NCBI GenBank assembly: GCA_947631565.1 | Contig: CANRLV010000013.1 | Location: 1-46,267, forward strand | Length of the DNA: 46,267 bases | From: an uncultured Gemmiger sp. | Lineage (GTDB): Bacteria > Bacillota > Clostridia > Oscillospirales > Ruminococcaceae | Direction: 5' to 3' | Translations under genes and position numbers: made by a program | Part shown: positions 25,601-32,250 of the stretch, one piece after another | How positions within the stretch are numbered: position 1 is the first letter of the stretch | Layout: each line of letters opens with the position of its first letter | Notes under the pieces: model-generated | Told to the model about the DNA's origin: nothing | Databases searched by the model: none | What the model saw: only the letters and a program-made list of their open reading frames with translations

Positions 25601-25872
25601 GGGAGCCGGACCGGGGCGCCATGCAGATGTATGCGCAGGTGGATGCCGAGACCCGCACGCTGTACTTGGGCGACCGTGCCGGTCTGCTGACCGGCCTGTG
25701 CCTGGACATGGACAGCTGGCAGACCAGGGCCGATATCCCCGGCCTGATGTGTTACCTGCCCGCCACGCGGCAGGTGTTCTGCCGGGATGCCGACAGCGGC
25801 CTGCCGGTGGCCTACCCAGTCTGCACGCCGGAGGAACTGGCCGCCCGCGCCCGCGCGCTGCTGGCGCCCTGA
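22627..25872 (+). CDS. Membrane TIR-domain protein with C-terminal WD40-like propeller
   Basis: 1081 residues. Residues 5-130 form a TIR domain: YAAFISYRHRPLDTAVATRL, then VFRDRDELPLSSDL, SKFLIVICTPDTPQS and IWVDREIEYFL. The W-x3-E arrangement (Trp88, Glu92) corresponds to the region carrying the catalytic Glu of NAD-cleaving TIR proteins, so enzymatic activity is possible. A charged linker is followed by one membrane segment (about 198-217). Next comes a coiled, Gln/Ala-rich helix (NREIARQMTLAQQNEQRAL) like those before propellers in STAND ATPases. From about 310 on there are repeated beta-blades (VTADGSRVICAD, DTEDGALLW). The start is GTG 22627 after AAAGGGGG. It heads a tight four-gene set with DUF4231 and RyR genes. 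Defence or signalling role is inferred. Confidence 0.85.
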   Translation: MTGDYAAFISYRHRPLDTAVATRLHRLIEHYRIPKDLRQDGQKHVGRVFRDRDELPLSSDLTAELRAALDHSKFLIVICTPDTPQSIWVDREIEYFLRSHDRDNVLAVLAAGTQDAAFPKRLTEVYAEDGVTVVEQVEPLAANIADETNPITPANRLLPHRLRVLWRLRGEFLRLMAALLHCPYDTLRQRRRQYILQRVLAATLAAAGVVAVFAGMLLDRNREIARQMTLAQQNEQRALASEAQAQENESRALALLSEQQLAGGDRDGALRSALAALPDAAAPDRPYLTEAEKALADALYLYQPPALRQVRTVEEDTDLVCLTVTADGSRVICADSNSVLRCYDTEDGALLWTTACDMYPERLTVVDEHGLLLAVCISVPCVGVFDLVDGTLLADGTFLVLADGTFLGGKLSGADAAVTVAPDGQTLAFARSTFDEAAGRGAEFVFQDLYGGGDRTVPLTLACAGDVGGSANPEGVVFSPDGKLWAVMMVQGDDEAPQTLFVGDSASGQILGRWELATQSFYAIRYAFTAAGDLLVADAGGAEQWVSAYRPGRQEPLYRRVYALAPETVFERTFCTLYMDGDTALWVHGANLVRLQADSGEVLSYTALTDTAVAFFPADGDTPARLALADGSLLALEADGPVLCAQTGSPVLSMAAAGGGAVPERLCAIPADAPAQFDLYALLGDDRAAPMPEDGPLAGQTYLSLYPVPDGRSLLATGLFDWDHDRLTLLDAQTLTMREQWAYTGADLALKGLSADGTRALLVQQTVLDTSTGAVQDLTEDLPLAWQDEFLYYSHSAASPFLPGVPGLTVLMNINSDEMAWSRDAGPLQLFSYAGQGVWSWYLSGQHPAVSGSSDYLAAGNNGYLALALCDENNGPMTHYALYDTAGDAWYTIAVPPSTDCGGPMALGDVQPWFAVVGTDGTVCLYDIAGGRALQTYDLALLPEYAAQLRFLDEDRLLLARATNGTMWLLDTAAGTVLCTCRFADIVAAYPREPDRGAMQMYAQVDAETRTLYLGDRAGLLTGLCLDMDSWQTRADIPGLMCYLPATRQVFCRDADSGLPVAYPVCTPEELAARARALLAP

Positions 25873-25944
25873 CCCGGCCTTGACAGCGCCGCGCCGGTGT
25901 GCTATAAACAAAACAACGATACCATGCAGAGGGGGTGTGCCGCG

Positions 25945-26439
25945 ATGTCCTTTTGGGAATGGCTGCGCCGCCCGGCGCCCGGCAAAGCGCCGGAGGCGCC
26001 GGACGAGGAGACCGGTCCGCACCTGAGCGAGTATGTCAGCTTTGGCCCCGGGCATGCGGAATGCAAGGTCGTGTTCCTGGACCCCGGGCGCGGCATCCGC
26101 CGCACCGTTGTGGATGGGGACGGCATCATCCGTCACTTCCCCGGCTTTGACAAGAGCGACCCCCACCTCAAGGCGCTGGGGGAGCTGCCCCCGCCCCGCG
26201 TGCGCTACCGCACCGATTTTGAGCGCCTGCCGGACGCGCGCCATCGTATGCTGTGGCAGGTCCAGCCGGACGGCCGCTACTGGGCGGATGAGGACGGCTT
26301 CGGCATGACCAACGACGAGGAGATCACGCTGTACAGTTTTTTGGACGGGGACGGCCGCTTCACCGCGCCGTTCCGCGTGTACCGCGTGGGGCTGAAAACC
26401 TATTATGACCCGGACAAGGAGGGAGAGCAAAATGGCTGA
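25945..26439 (+). CDS. Hypothetical protein of the TIR/DUF4231/RyR cluster
   Basis: 164 residues, family not recognised. It begins MSFWEWLRRPAP, a short amphipathic or membrane-touching helix, then a Pro/Glu linker. A strand-rich body follows with many Gly and Asp turns (KVVFLDPGRGIRR, VVDGDGIIRHFPGFD, LWQVQPDGRYWADEDGF, ITLYSFLDGDGRFTAPFRVY). There is no Cys pair or signal peptide. AGGGGG precedes ATG 25945. Its last 8 bases overlap the next start codon, so it is translationally coupled to the DUF4231 gene and belongs to that system. It could be an adaptor or ligand-binding subunit; this is speculation. Confidence 0.8.
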   Translation: MSFWEWLRRPAPGKAPEAPDEETGPHLSEYVSFGPGHAECKVVFLDPGRGIRRTVVDGDGIIRHFPGFDKSDPHLKALGELPPPRVRYRTDFERLPDARHRMLWQVQPDGRYWADEDGFGMTNDEEITLYSFLDGDGRFTAPFRVYRVGLKTYYDPDKEGEQNG

Positions 26440-26923
26440 GACCTTTTCCATCGGCGCGGCCTACCAAAGCGGCGCCGATGCGCGGGAAAGCTACATCCGC
26501 AGCCGCATCGAGGACCAGATCGCCTACTACGAGAGCAAGAGCCAGTACAATAAAAAAATCTACTACGCCACCTCCATCCTGGCCGTCGTGACGAGCGCGC
26601 TGGTACCGGTGGTGTCGGTGTTCATGCCGTCGGACATCGTGCCCAAGCTCATCATCACGCTGCTCTCGGCCACCACCACCATCCTGACCAGCCTGCAGGT
26701 GCTGTTCAACGCCAAGGACCTGTGGACCAAATACCGCTTCAACGCCAGCCGGCTGACCGCCTGCCTGCACCAGTATTACTCGCACAGCGGGCCCTTTGCC
26801 GGCCACAGCGAGGAGGAGGCCTTCCAGCTGCTGGTCCAGATGAGCGAGGCCCAGATGGAGGACGAAAACAAGGGCTGGGGCACGATGTTCAAGCACGACG
26901 CGCCCCCCGCCCAGAAACCGTGA
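26432..26923 (+). CDS. DUF4231 two-TM protein (SLATT-like)
   Basis: 163 residues. YIRSRIEDQIAYYESKSQYN just before the first membrane helix is the signature of DUF4231. Membrane helices lie at about 43-64 and 71-92, with a short PSDIVPK turn between. A cytoplasmic helical tail follows (NAKDLWTKYRFNASRLTACL, then EEEAFQLLVQMSEAQMEDE). DUF4231 belongs with the SLATT-type two-TM proteins, predicted membrane effectors (pores) in nucleotide-signalled bacterial conflict systems. AAGGAGGGA precedes ATG 26432 inside the preceding gene. Pairing with a TIR protein and an RyR protein supports such a role. Confidence 0.85.
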   Translation: MAETFSIGAAYQSGADARESYIRSRIEDQIAYYESKSQYNKKIYYATSILAVVTSALVPVVSVFMPSDIVPKLIITLLSATTTILTSLQVLFNAKDLWTKYRFNASRLTACLHQYYSHSGPFAGHSEEEAFQLLVQMSEAQMEDENKGWGTMFKHDAPPAQKP

Positions 26924-26933
26924 GGTGAGACCG

Positions 26934-27215
26934 ATGTATGACCCGCATCCCCACACCGCAGAGCCCGAGGACCTGCCCGCCGCGCTGCGCCCGGCGCTGG
27001 AACACATCGCCGAGACCGTGCACGATACCTGGGCCGCCGGCCGCCTGGCCGAGGGCTGGCGGTACGGCCCCCAGCGTGACGATGCCGCCCGCACCCACCC
27101 CTGCCTTGTGCCCTATGCGGAGCTGCCGGAGAGCGAAAAGCTCTACGACCGCCGCACCGCCGCGCAGACCATCCAGTGCCTGCTGGACCTCGGCTACCGG
27201 CTGGAAAAGCCGTGA
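26934..27215 (+). CDS. Stand-alone RyR-domain protein
   Basis: 93 residues, made of a single RyR domain as repeated in ryanodine receptors. Hallmarks in order: MYDPHPHTAEPEDLP, IAETVHDTWAAGRLAEGWRY, GPQRDDAARTHPCLVPY, and LPESEKLYDRRTAAQTIQ, then LLDLGYRLEKP. Bacterial RyR domains occur in conflict and signalling operons and are thought to bind a ligand, possibly a nucleotide. ATG 26934 lies 5 bases after GAGGTGAG and 10 bases after the DUF4231 stop. A GTG at 26925 is an alternative start. Last gene of the cluster, closed by a large hairpin. Confidence 0.88.
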   Translation: MYDPHPHTAEPEDLPAALRPALEHIAETVHDTWAAGRLAEGWRYGPQRDDAARTHPCLVPYAELPESEKLYDRRTAAQTIQCLLDLGYRLEKP

Positions 27216-27229
27216 ACATTGGCATTAAA

Positions 27230-27272
27230 CTGCAGCGAGCCCCGGCGCCTTTGGCGCCGGGGCTCGCTGCAG
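27230..27272 (+). terminator. Very long perfect hairpin after the RyR gene
   Basis: 20-bp perfect GC-rich stem (27230-27249 with 27253-27272) with TTT loop. There is no T-run, so it may also protect the mRNA end. It separates the TIR cluster from the convergent iron locus. Confidence 0.7.
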
Positions 27273-27316
27273 ACTGTCGAGAAACTGGTATTCCAGCGTT
27301 CTTGTAGAAAGAGGAT

Positions 27317-27526
27317 TCAACCGTTTTTGCGCATCGGGTGCTCGCACCGGCCCACGCAGCCGGAGCAGCCGGCGCAGCCCGCGCAGCCGCACCCGCAGCC
27401 GAGGTCGCCGCGGTCCTTTTGGCGGTGGCGCCGGACGGCGGCGCGGCCGATGATGGCCAGGCAGAGGCTGAACAGGACCAGCGCCACCACCACGGTGGCG
27501 AGGTCAGGACCCAAAAAAGCAAGCAT
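27317..27526 (-). CDS. FeoB-associated Cys-rich membrane protein
   Basis: 69 residues. One N-terminal membrane helix (ATVVVALVLFSLCLAIIGRAA), a basic stretch RRHRQKDRG, then a Cys cluster CGCGCAGCAGCSGCVGRC. This small protein type is found directly after feoB in many Clostridia and probably handles ferrous iron leaving the channel; this role is inferred. It starts 24 bp downstream of the feoB stop, after GGGGTGA. Confidence 0.88.
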   Translation of the reverse strand: MLAFLGPDLATVVVALVLFSLCLAIIGRAAVRRHRQKDRGDLGCGCGCAGCAGCSGCVGRCEHPMRKNG

Positions 27527-27549
27527 ACAAGGTCACCCCTTTGTTGAAA

Positions 27550-29769
27550 TCACCGTTCGGCGGCGGCCACGCTGGTCACGCTGTGGTGCTCGTCAAATTT
27601 CGGCGCGGGGCGGAAGAGCAGGTAGAGGATGCCGGCCAGCGCCGCCAGCGCGGCGACGGTGAAGATGCTGAACCCGGCCTCGCCCACGGCCAGCCCGGCC
27701 AGCTGGTAGACGATCATCGCCACGACATAGGCGAAAGCGCACATATAGCCGATGGCGGCGGCCGTCCAGCGGGGGTTGTTCATCTCGCGCTTGATGGCGC
27801 CCATGGCCGCAAAGCAGGGCGCGCACAGCAGGTTGAAGATCATAAAGCTGTAGGCGCGCACGGGGCCAAAGTCGGCGGCGACGGCGGCCCAGATGGGGCT
27901 GGAATCCTCCATCAGGTCGACCTCGCCCGCGTACTGGTAGAGCACGCCGAAGGTGTTGACGACCTCCTCCTTGGCGACGAGACCGGTCACGCTGGCGACG
28001 GTGGCCTTCCAGGCCATGCTGCCGGCCCAGCCCAGCGGGTAGAACACCCACGCCACGGCGTTGCCGATGGCCGCCAGCAGCGAGTGGTTGTTGTCCTCGA
28101 CCGCACCGAAGGCCCCGTCTACGAAGCCGTAGCCCTGCAGGAACCACAGCACGATGCTGGACACCAGCACCACGGTGCCGGCGCGGCGGATGAAAGACCA
28201 GCCGCGCTCCCAGGTGGCGCGGAAGACGTTGCCCCAGGCGGGCACATGGTAGGCGGGCAGCTCCATGACGAAGGGCGCCGGCTCGCCGGCGAAGGACCTG
28301 AACTTTTTGAGCATGATGCCGGACACGATGACCGCCCCGATGCCGATGAAGAAGGCCGAGGTGGCGACGAGCGGGCTGCCGCCGAAGACGGCGCCGGCGA
28401 ACAGCCCGATGATGGGCATCTTGGCGCCGCAGGGGATGAAGCAGGTCGTCATGATGGTCATTTTGCGGTCACGGTCCTGCTCGATGGTGCGGGTGGCCAT
28501 GACACCGGGCACGCCGCAGCCGGTGGCGACCAGCAGCGGGATGAAGCTCTTGCCCGAAAGCCCGAAGCGGCGGAAGATGCGGTCCATGACGAAGGCGATG
28601 CGCGCCATGTAGCCGACGTCCTCGAGAATGGCGAGCAGGAAGCTCAGCACCAGGATCTGCGGCACGAAGCCCAGCACCGCGCCGACGCCGGCGACGATGC
28701 CGTCCTGGATGAGGCCGTAGAGCCAATCGGCCACGACCGGCTCGCCGGCGGCGTTCAGCAGCAGGCGGTCAAACAGGCCGGGCACGAGCTCGCCGAAGAG
28801 CGTATCGTTGGCCCAGTCGGTGCCGAAGGTACCGATACCGATGCCGCCGTCCGCGACCGAGGTGCCCATGGCGATGGCATAGATAAAGAACATGACGACG
28901 GCAAAAATGGGGATGGCCAGCACGCGGTTGGTGACGACGCGGTCGATCTTGTCCGAGATGCTCAGATCGCCGATGTGGCTGCTCTTTTTGACCGCCCTGG
29001 TGACGACGCTGTTGATGTAGGCATAGCGCTGGTTGGTGATGATGCTCTCGGCATCGTCGTCCATCTCGCGCTCACAGTCGGCGATGTGCTCGTCGATGTG
29101 GGCGAGCAAATCGGCGGGCAGGGACAGCTCCTGCTGCACCTTTTCGTCGCGCTCAAACAGCTTGACCGCGTACCAGCGCAGGAAACGCCGGTCCACCCTG
29201 CCCTCGATGGATTCCTCGATGTGGGCCAGCGCGTGCTCGACGCTGCCGGTGAAGACGTGCGGCAGCTCGCCGGCCTTGTGGCTCTCGGCGGCTTTGATGG
29301 CGGCCTCGGCGGCGGGCAGGATGCCCTCACCCTTGAGGGCGCTGATCTCCAGCGCCTGGCAGCCGACCTCCTTGCTCAATTCGGCCAGGTCGATCCGGTC
29401 GCCGTTTTTGCGCACGAGGTCGATCATGTTGACGGCCATCACCACCGGGATGCCCAGCTCGACGAGCTGGGTGGTCAGGTAGAGGTTGCGCTCGATGTTG
29501 GTGCCGTCGATGATGTTGAGGATGGCGTCCGGCTTCTCGCCCACCAGATAGCTGCGGGCCACGACCTCCTCCAGCGTGTAGGGCGACAGCGAGTAGATGC
29601 CCGGCAGGTCCTGGACGATGACGTCCTTATGGTTTTTTAAGTGGCCCTCCTTCTTCTCCACCGTCACGCCCGGCCAGTTGCCGACGTACTGGTTGGAGCC
29701 GGTCAGGGCGTTGAACAGCGTGGTCTTGCCGCAGTTGGGGTTGCCCGCAAGGGCAATTTTCAGTGCCAT
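27550..29769 (-). CDS. feoB: Ferrous iron transporter FeoB
   Basis: 739 residues, usual size. The N-terminal G domain has GNPNCGKTTLFNALTG (P-loop), VEKKEG switch I, DLPGIYSLSPYTLEE (G3) and VNMIDL (G4). The membrane part contains two Gate-type repeats, with ATGCGVPGVMATRTI and FIPCGAKMPIIGLF carrying Cys that can line the iron path, and AKEEVVNTFGVLY near the end. It imports Fe(II) under anaerobic conditions. A terminator-like hairpin separates it from feoA, and GGAGGG precedes ATG 29769, so it may be expressed partly on its own with the Cys-rich protein. Confidence 0.97.
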   Translation of the reverse strand: MALKIALAGNPNCGKTTLFNALTGSNQYVGNWPGVTVEKKEGHLKNHKDVIVQDLPGIYSLSPYTLEEVVARSYLVGEKPDAILNIIDGTNIERNLYLTTQLVELGIPVVMAVNMIDLVRKNGDRIDLAELSKEVGCQALEISALKGEGILPAAEAAIKAAESHKAGELPHVFTGSVEHALAHIEESIEGRVDRRFLRWYAVKLFERDEKVQQELSLPADLLAHIDEHIADCEREMDDDAESIITNQRYAYINSVVTRAVKKSSHIGDLSISDKIDRVVTNRVLAIPIFAVVMFFIYAIAMGTSVADGGIGIGTFGTDWANDTLFGELVPGLFDRLLLNAAGEPVVADWLYGLIQDGIVAGVGAVLGFVPQILVLSFLLAILEDVGYMARIAFVMDRIFRRFGLSGKSFIPLLVATGCGVPGVMATRTIEQDRDRKMTIMTTCFIPCGAKMPIIGLFAGAVFGGSPLVATSAFFIGIGAVIVSGIMLKKFRSFAGEPAPFVMELPAYHVPAWGNVFRATWERGWSFIRRAGTVVLVSSIVLWFLQGYGFVDGAFGAVEDNNHSLLAAIGNAVAWVFYPLGWAGSMAWKATVASVTGLVAKEEVVNTFGVLYQYAGEVDLMEDSSPIWAAVAADFGPVRAYSFMIFNLLCAPCFAAMGAIKREMNNPRWTAAAIGYMCAFAYVVAMIVYQLAGLAVGEAGFSIFTVAALAALAGILYLLFRPAPKFDEHHSVTSVAAAER

Positions 29770-29837
29770 GGATATCCCTCCTGGTTATACTATACTAACT
29801 CTGGTTTGCTTTGGCTAACGCAAGGGGCGAAAAAAGC

Positions 29838-29852
29838 GCCCCGCAGCGGGGC
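29838..29852 (-). terminator. Terminator-like hairpin between feoA and feoB
   Basis: On the minus strand GCCCCG, CTG, CGGGGC is followed by GC and TTTTTT (29830-29835). It could end or attenuate transcription before feoB. A second small hairpin (GGGCGG/CCGCCC, 29861-29876) sits just ahead of it. Toward feoB a minus-strand TATAGT near 29795 may be part of a separate promoter. Confidence 0.65.
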
Positions 29853-29875
29853 CGGCGCGCGGGCGGCAAGCCGCC

Positions 29876-30094
29876 CTACTGCACCTCGATCATCTCGGCG
29901 TCCGCCTTGCGCACGCTCAGCTCATAGCCGCGCACGTTGAGCTCCATCGGGTCGCCCAGCGGCGCCACCTTGCGCACATAGATCTGCGTGCCCTTGGTGA
30001 TGCCCATGTCCATGATGCGGCGCTTGACCGGTCCCTCGCCGTGCAGGCGGCTGACGGTGACGGTCTGGCCGACCTTGACGTCTTTCAAAGTCAT
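29876..30094 (-). CDS. feoA: FeoA family protein
   Basis: 72 residues, an SH3-like FeoA domain: MTLKDVKVGQTVTVSRL, then VKRRIMDMGITKGTQIYV and PLGDPMELNVRGYELSVRKADAE. FeoA binds FeoB from the cytoplasm and is needed for iron uptake. AGGGGGGT precedes ATG 30094. It is 17 bp after the other FeoA-like gene and upstream of feoB. Confidence 0.93.
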   Translation of the reverse strand: MTLKDVKVGQTVTVSRLHGEGPVKRRIMDMGITKGTQIYVRKVAPLGDPMELNVRGYELSVRKADAEMIEVQ

Positions 30095-30111
30095 CACGAT
30101 ACCCCCCTTGC

Positions 30112-30321
30112 TTACACCAACACGCGGTTGGCCATGGATTTGTCCAGGGCGATGCGGCTGTCCTTGACCTGCACGATGAGACCGCTGCCCAGGTCGGTCA
30201 AAACCAGCACGTCCTGCCCGACCACAAAGCCCAGCTCCGCCAGGTGCTGACGGACCTCGTCCCGGCCGGTGATCTTGCGGATGGTGGCGGGCGCGCCCAC
30301 CTGTGCCATCGTCAAAGGCAT
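30112..30321 (-). CDS. Second FeoA-like protein
   Basis: 69 residues. MPLTMAQVGAPATIRKITGRDEVRQHLAELGFVVGQDVLV and the final DSRIALDKSMANRVLV match the FeoA domain with a divergent sequence. Two consecutive FeoA-type genes before feoB are common in Clostridia. ATG 30321 is preferred because GGGGAG lies about 10 bases ahead; ATG 30330 is too close to that site. First gene of the iron operon. Confidence 0.88.
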   Translation of the reverse strand: MPLTMAQVGAPATIRKITGRDEVRQHLAELGFVVGQDVLVLTDLGSGLIVQVKDSRIALDKSMANRVLV

Positions 30322-30369
30322 ACCCAACATCTCCCCTGCCCGGCCGTGCCGGGCTGTATTTACGGTATG

Positions 30370-30398
30370 AGTTTACCACCGCTAATTATAGTTGTCAA
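30370..30398 (-). promoter_or_regulatory. feo operon promoter with possible metal-repressor site
   Basis: Minus-strand TTGACA (30393-30398) and TAAACT (30370-30375), spacer 17 bp. Around the -35 box GTTAGCTAT and ATAATTAGC form an imperfect inverted repeat (about 30380-30405), a plausible site for a DtxR- or Fur-type iron repressor. Which one cannot be told. Confidence 0.6.
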
Positions 30399-30474
30399 TA
30401 GCTAACTGCAAATTTTTTCACATTCGTCGCCCCGTACAAAAGGTTTTTACCTTGTCCGGTTTTTTTGCGCAAAA

Positions 30475-30500
30475 GCGGCCCCGGCGAAAGCCGGGGCCGC
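30475..30500 (-). terminator. Terminator of the GH79-like gene
   Basis: 11-bp perfect stem (30475-30485 with 30490-30500), GAAA/TTTC loop, followed on the minus strand by TTTT. Confidence 0.75.
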
Positions 30501-30517
30501 CTGTATTGGGTTAGGGT

Positions 30518-32065
30518 TTACAGTACAAAGAATGTACAGGTCATAGGTTCCAAAACCACCTTGCCGGCGGCCTGCGGCGCGCCGGAGAGGTCGGGCAGGG
30601 CATCGCCGGCGCCCAGGGTCAGGTCGCAGCCGTTCAGCGTCATGACGGTGGCGCGCTTGTTGCCGCCCTTGCCGGCCAGCGTGTAGCGCGTGGCCTCCTT
30701 GGGCAGCTCGACGGTGGTCGCCTCGGTCTCGGAGTTGTTGATGATGAGGTAGACGACACCGTCCTGCCCGTCCTTGCGGGAGTGGGCGTAGACATGGGCG
30801 CCCATGCGGGTGGGCTCGCCGGTGTCATAGACGGTGGTGCCCATCAGGCGGGTCCACAGCAGCACCGCAAAGTAGTTGGGGCGCGGCTCGTGGGTGACGC
30901 GGTCGAGGTAGGCGTAGTCCGAGGCCGCCAGCGTGTTGTGGAAGATGACGCCGTCGGTGATGGCGGAAAAGCCGCCCGCCTCGTTGAGGGTGCGCAGCAC
31001 GTCCAGGTAGGTGGAGGCCCAAGTATCGCCGCCGCCGCCGGCGTCGCCGGATTCAGTCACCCACATCTCGCCGCCGGGGCAGTATTCGTCACGCAAAGGC
31101 GCGTTGCCGCGCGCATTGTTGAGCGCCACGGCCAGGTACGCCTCGCTGTTGGCCTCCTCGGGCAGCCAGTGGCCGGCGGGCATGGCCCCGGCCAGCCGCT
31201 CCGACACGCCGTTGTAGTAGTGGTAGCTGTACACGTCCAGGGGGCAGGGGTCGGGGCCCATCAGGTCGCGGGTGGAGCAGGTCTTGAGCACCATCTCGAC
31301 GCCGCCGCCGGCCTTCTTGCCGGCGTCCTCGCCTTCCTTGCCGAAGCCGCCGCCCTCGCCGCCGACCGAGCAGGGCCCGATGTAGAGGCAGTCCGGGTAG
31401 TTGGCCTTCAGCCAATCATAGAAAATCTTCTGGTCGCGGGCATGGTCGGCGGCCGTGTAGTCGGCCGGGAAGCCGGTGTCGCTGAGCATATTGGGCTCGT
31501 TGACGAACTCCGACCCGCTGATGGGCACGCCGTAATCGGCGCTGAATTTGAACAGCTTTTCGGCCTCATGCGGGGTCCAGGGCGGGATGGGGCCCTTGTC
31601 GGTGCCGTAGACGCCGGGGCAGGCCGAGACCGACACCATCAGCTTGGCGCCGACCGCCTTGACGAAGTCCAGCACGCCGACCCACTGCTCGCGGGTCAGG
31701 GTGTTTAAGTAGCCCTCCGGCACCTTGCCGCCCATCTTGCCGTCGAGATCATAGTAGGTCTTGGTCGCCCAGGTGCCGGACACACGCACCCACAGCGGGC
31801 CGAACTCCTTGGCCAGCTTGCGCAGCTTCTCGTCATACAGATCGATGGGCGGATAGACCTGCATCAGGTCCTTGTAGGCCGCAGCCAGCCCGCCCGACAT
31901 ATCGACATTGAAGGGCTCGGTGCCGGCGATCTGGCCGGGGGTGTAGGCCTTCCAGAAGGTGCCGCCCGTGACCTCGGCAAACTCGATGTTGTAGCTCATC
32001 ATGCGGGGGTTGACCTCGCGCAGCGCTTTCAGCGTGCCGGGGTCCAGCCTGACGAATTCTGCCAT
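30518..32065 (-). CDS. GH79-like glycoside hydrolase (beta-glucuronidase/heparanase type)
   Basis: 515 residues. The (beta/alpha)8 barrel shows the clan-A pattern: SEFVNEPNM with the acid/base Glu after Asn (about residue 190) and MWVTESGDAGGGG with the nucleophile Glu (about 345). SYNIEFAEVTGGTFWKAYTP near the start and a final beta-domain (VVYLIINNSETEATTVELP) match heparanase/GH79-type enzymes that cleave terminal glucuronic acid. GH39-like alternatives cannot be excluded. No signal peptide is present, so it should act on imported oligosaccharides. GAAAGGAG precedes ATG 32065. A promoter-proximal operator and a leader hairpin suggest regulated expression. Confidence 0.78.
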   Translation of the reverse strand: MAEFVRLDPGTLKALREVNPRMMSYNIEFAEVTGGTFWKAYTPGQIAGTEPFNVDMSGGLAAAYKDLMQVYPPIDLYDEKLRKLAKEFGPLWVRVSGTWATKTYYDLDGKMGGKVPEGYLNTLTREQWVGVLDFVKAVGAKLMVSVSACPGVYGTDKGPIPPWTPHEAEKLFKFSADYGVPISGSEFVNEPNMLSDTGFPADYTAADHARDQKIFYDWLKANYPDCLYIGPCSVGGEGGGFGKEGEDAGKKAGGGVEMVLKTCSTRDLMGPDPCPLDVYSYHYYNGVSERLAGAMPAGHWLPEEANSEAYLAVALNNARGNAPLRDEYCPGGEMWVTESGDAGGGGDTWASTYLDVLRTLNEAGGFSAITDGVIFHNTLAASDYAYLDRVTHEPRPNYFAVLLWTRLMGTTVYDTGEPTRMGAHVYAHSRKDGQDGVVYLIINNSETEATTVELPKEATRYTLAGKGGNKRATVMTLNGCDLTLGAGDALPDLSGAPQAAGKVVLEPMTCTFFVL

Positions 32066-32101
32066 GGGATATCGCTCCTTTCGGGGAAAAAATATAAACA
32101 A

Positions 32102-32163
32102 GGGCCGCCGCCGGCAAAAGCCCGGCGGCGGCCCGACGGTACTGCCCTGACAGTACCATGATA
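32102..32163 (-). promoter_or_regulatory. GH79 gene control region: -10 box, operator and leader hairpin
   Basis: Minus-strand TATCAT (32158-32163) is followed by a perfect inverted repeat GGTACTG/CAGTACC with 6-base spacer (32138-32157), an operator-like site. Then comes a perfect 13-bp hairpin (32102-32114 with 32122-32134) followed on the minus strand by a T-rich stretch (32085-32101), which could work as a leader terminator. Confidence 0.55.
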
Positions 32164-32250
32164 CCGCGTTTTTTGGTGCTGGTATAAGGAAAATTTTGCG
32201 TTTTATCCGTACTGTATCCGCAAAAGGGGCCGCCAAACGCCCCCGGCCGG

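Noticed and set aside
27541-29640. 699-residue plus-strand reading frame
   Set aside because: Antisense to feoB, with His/Asp/Gly-rich artefact composition.
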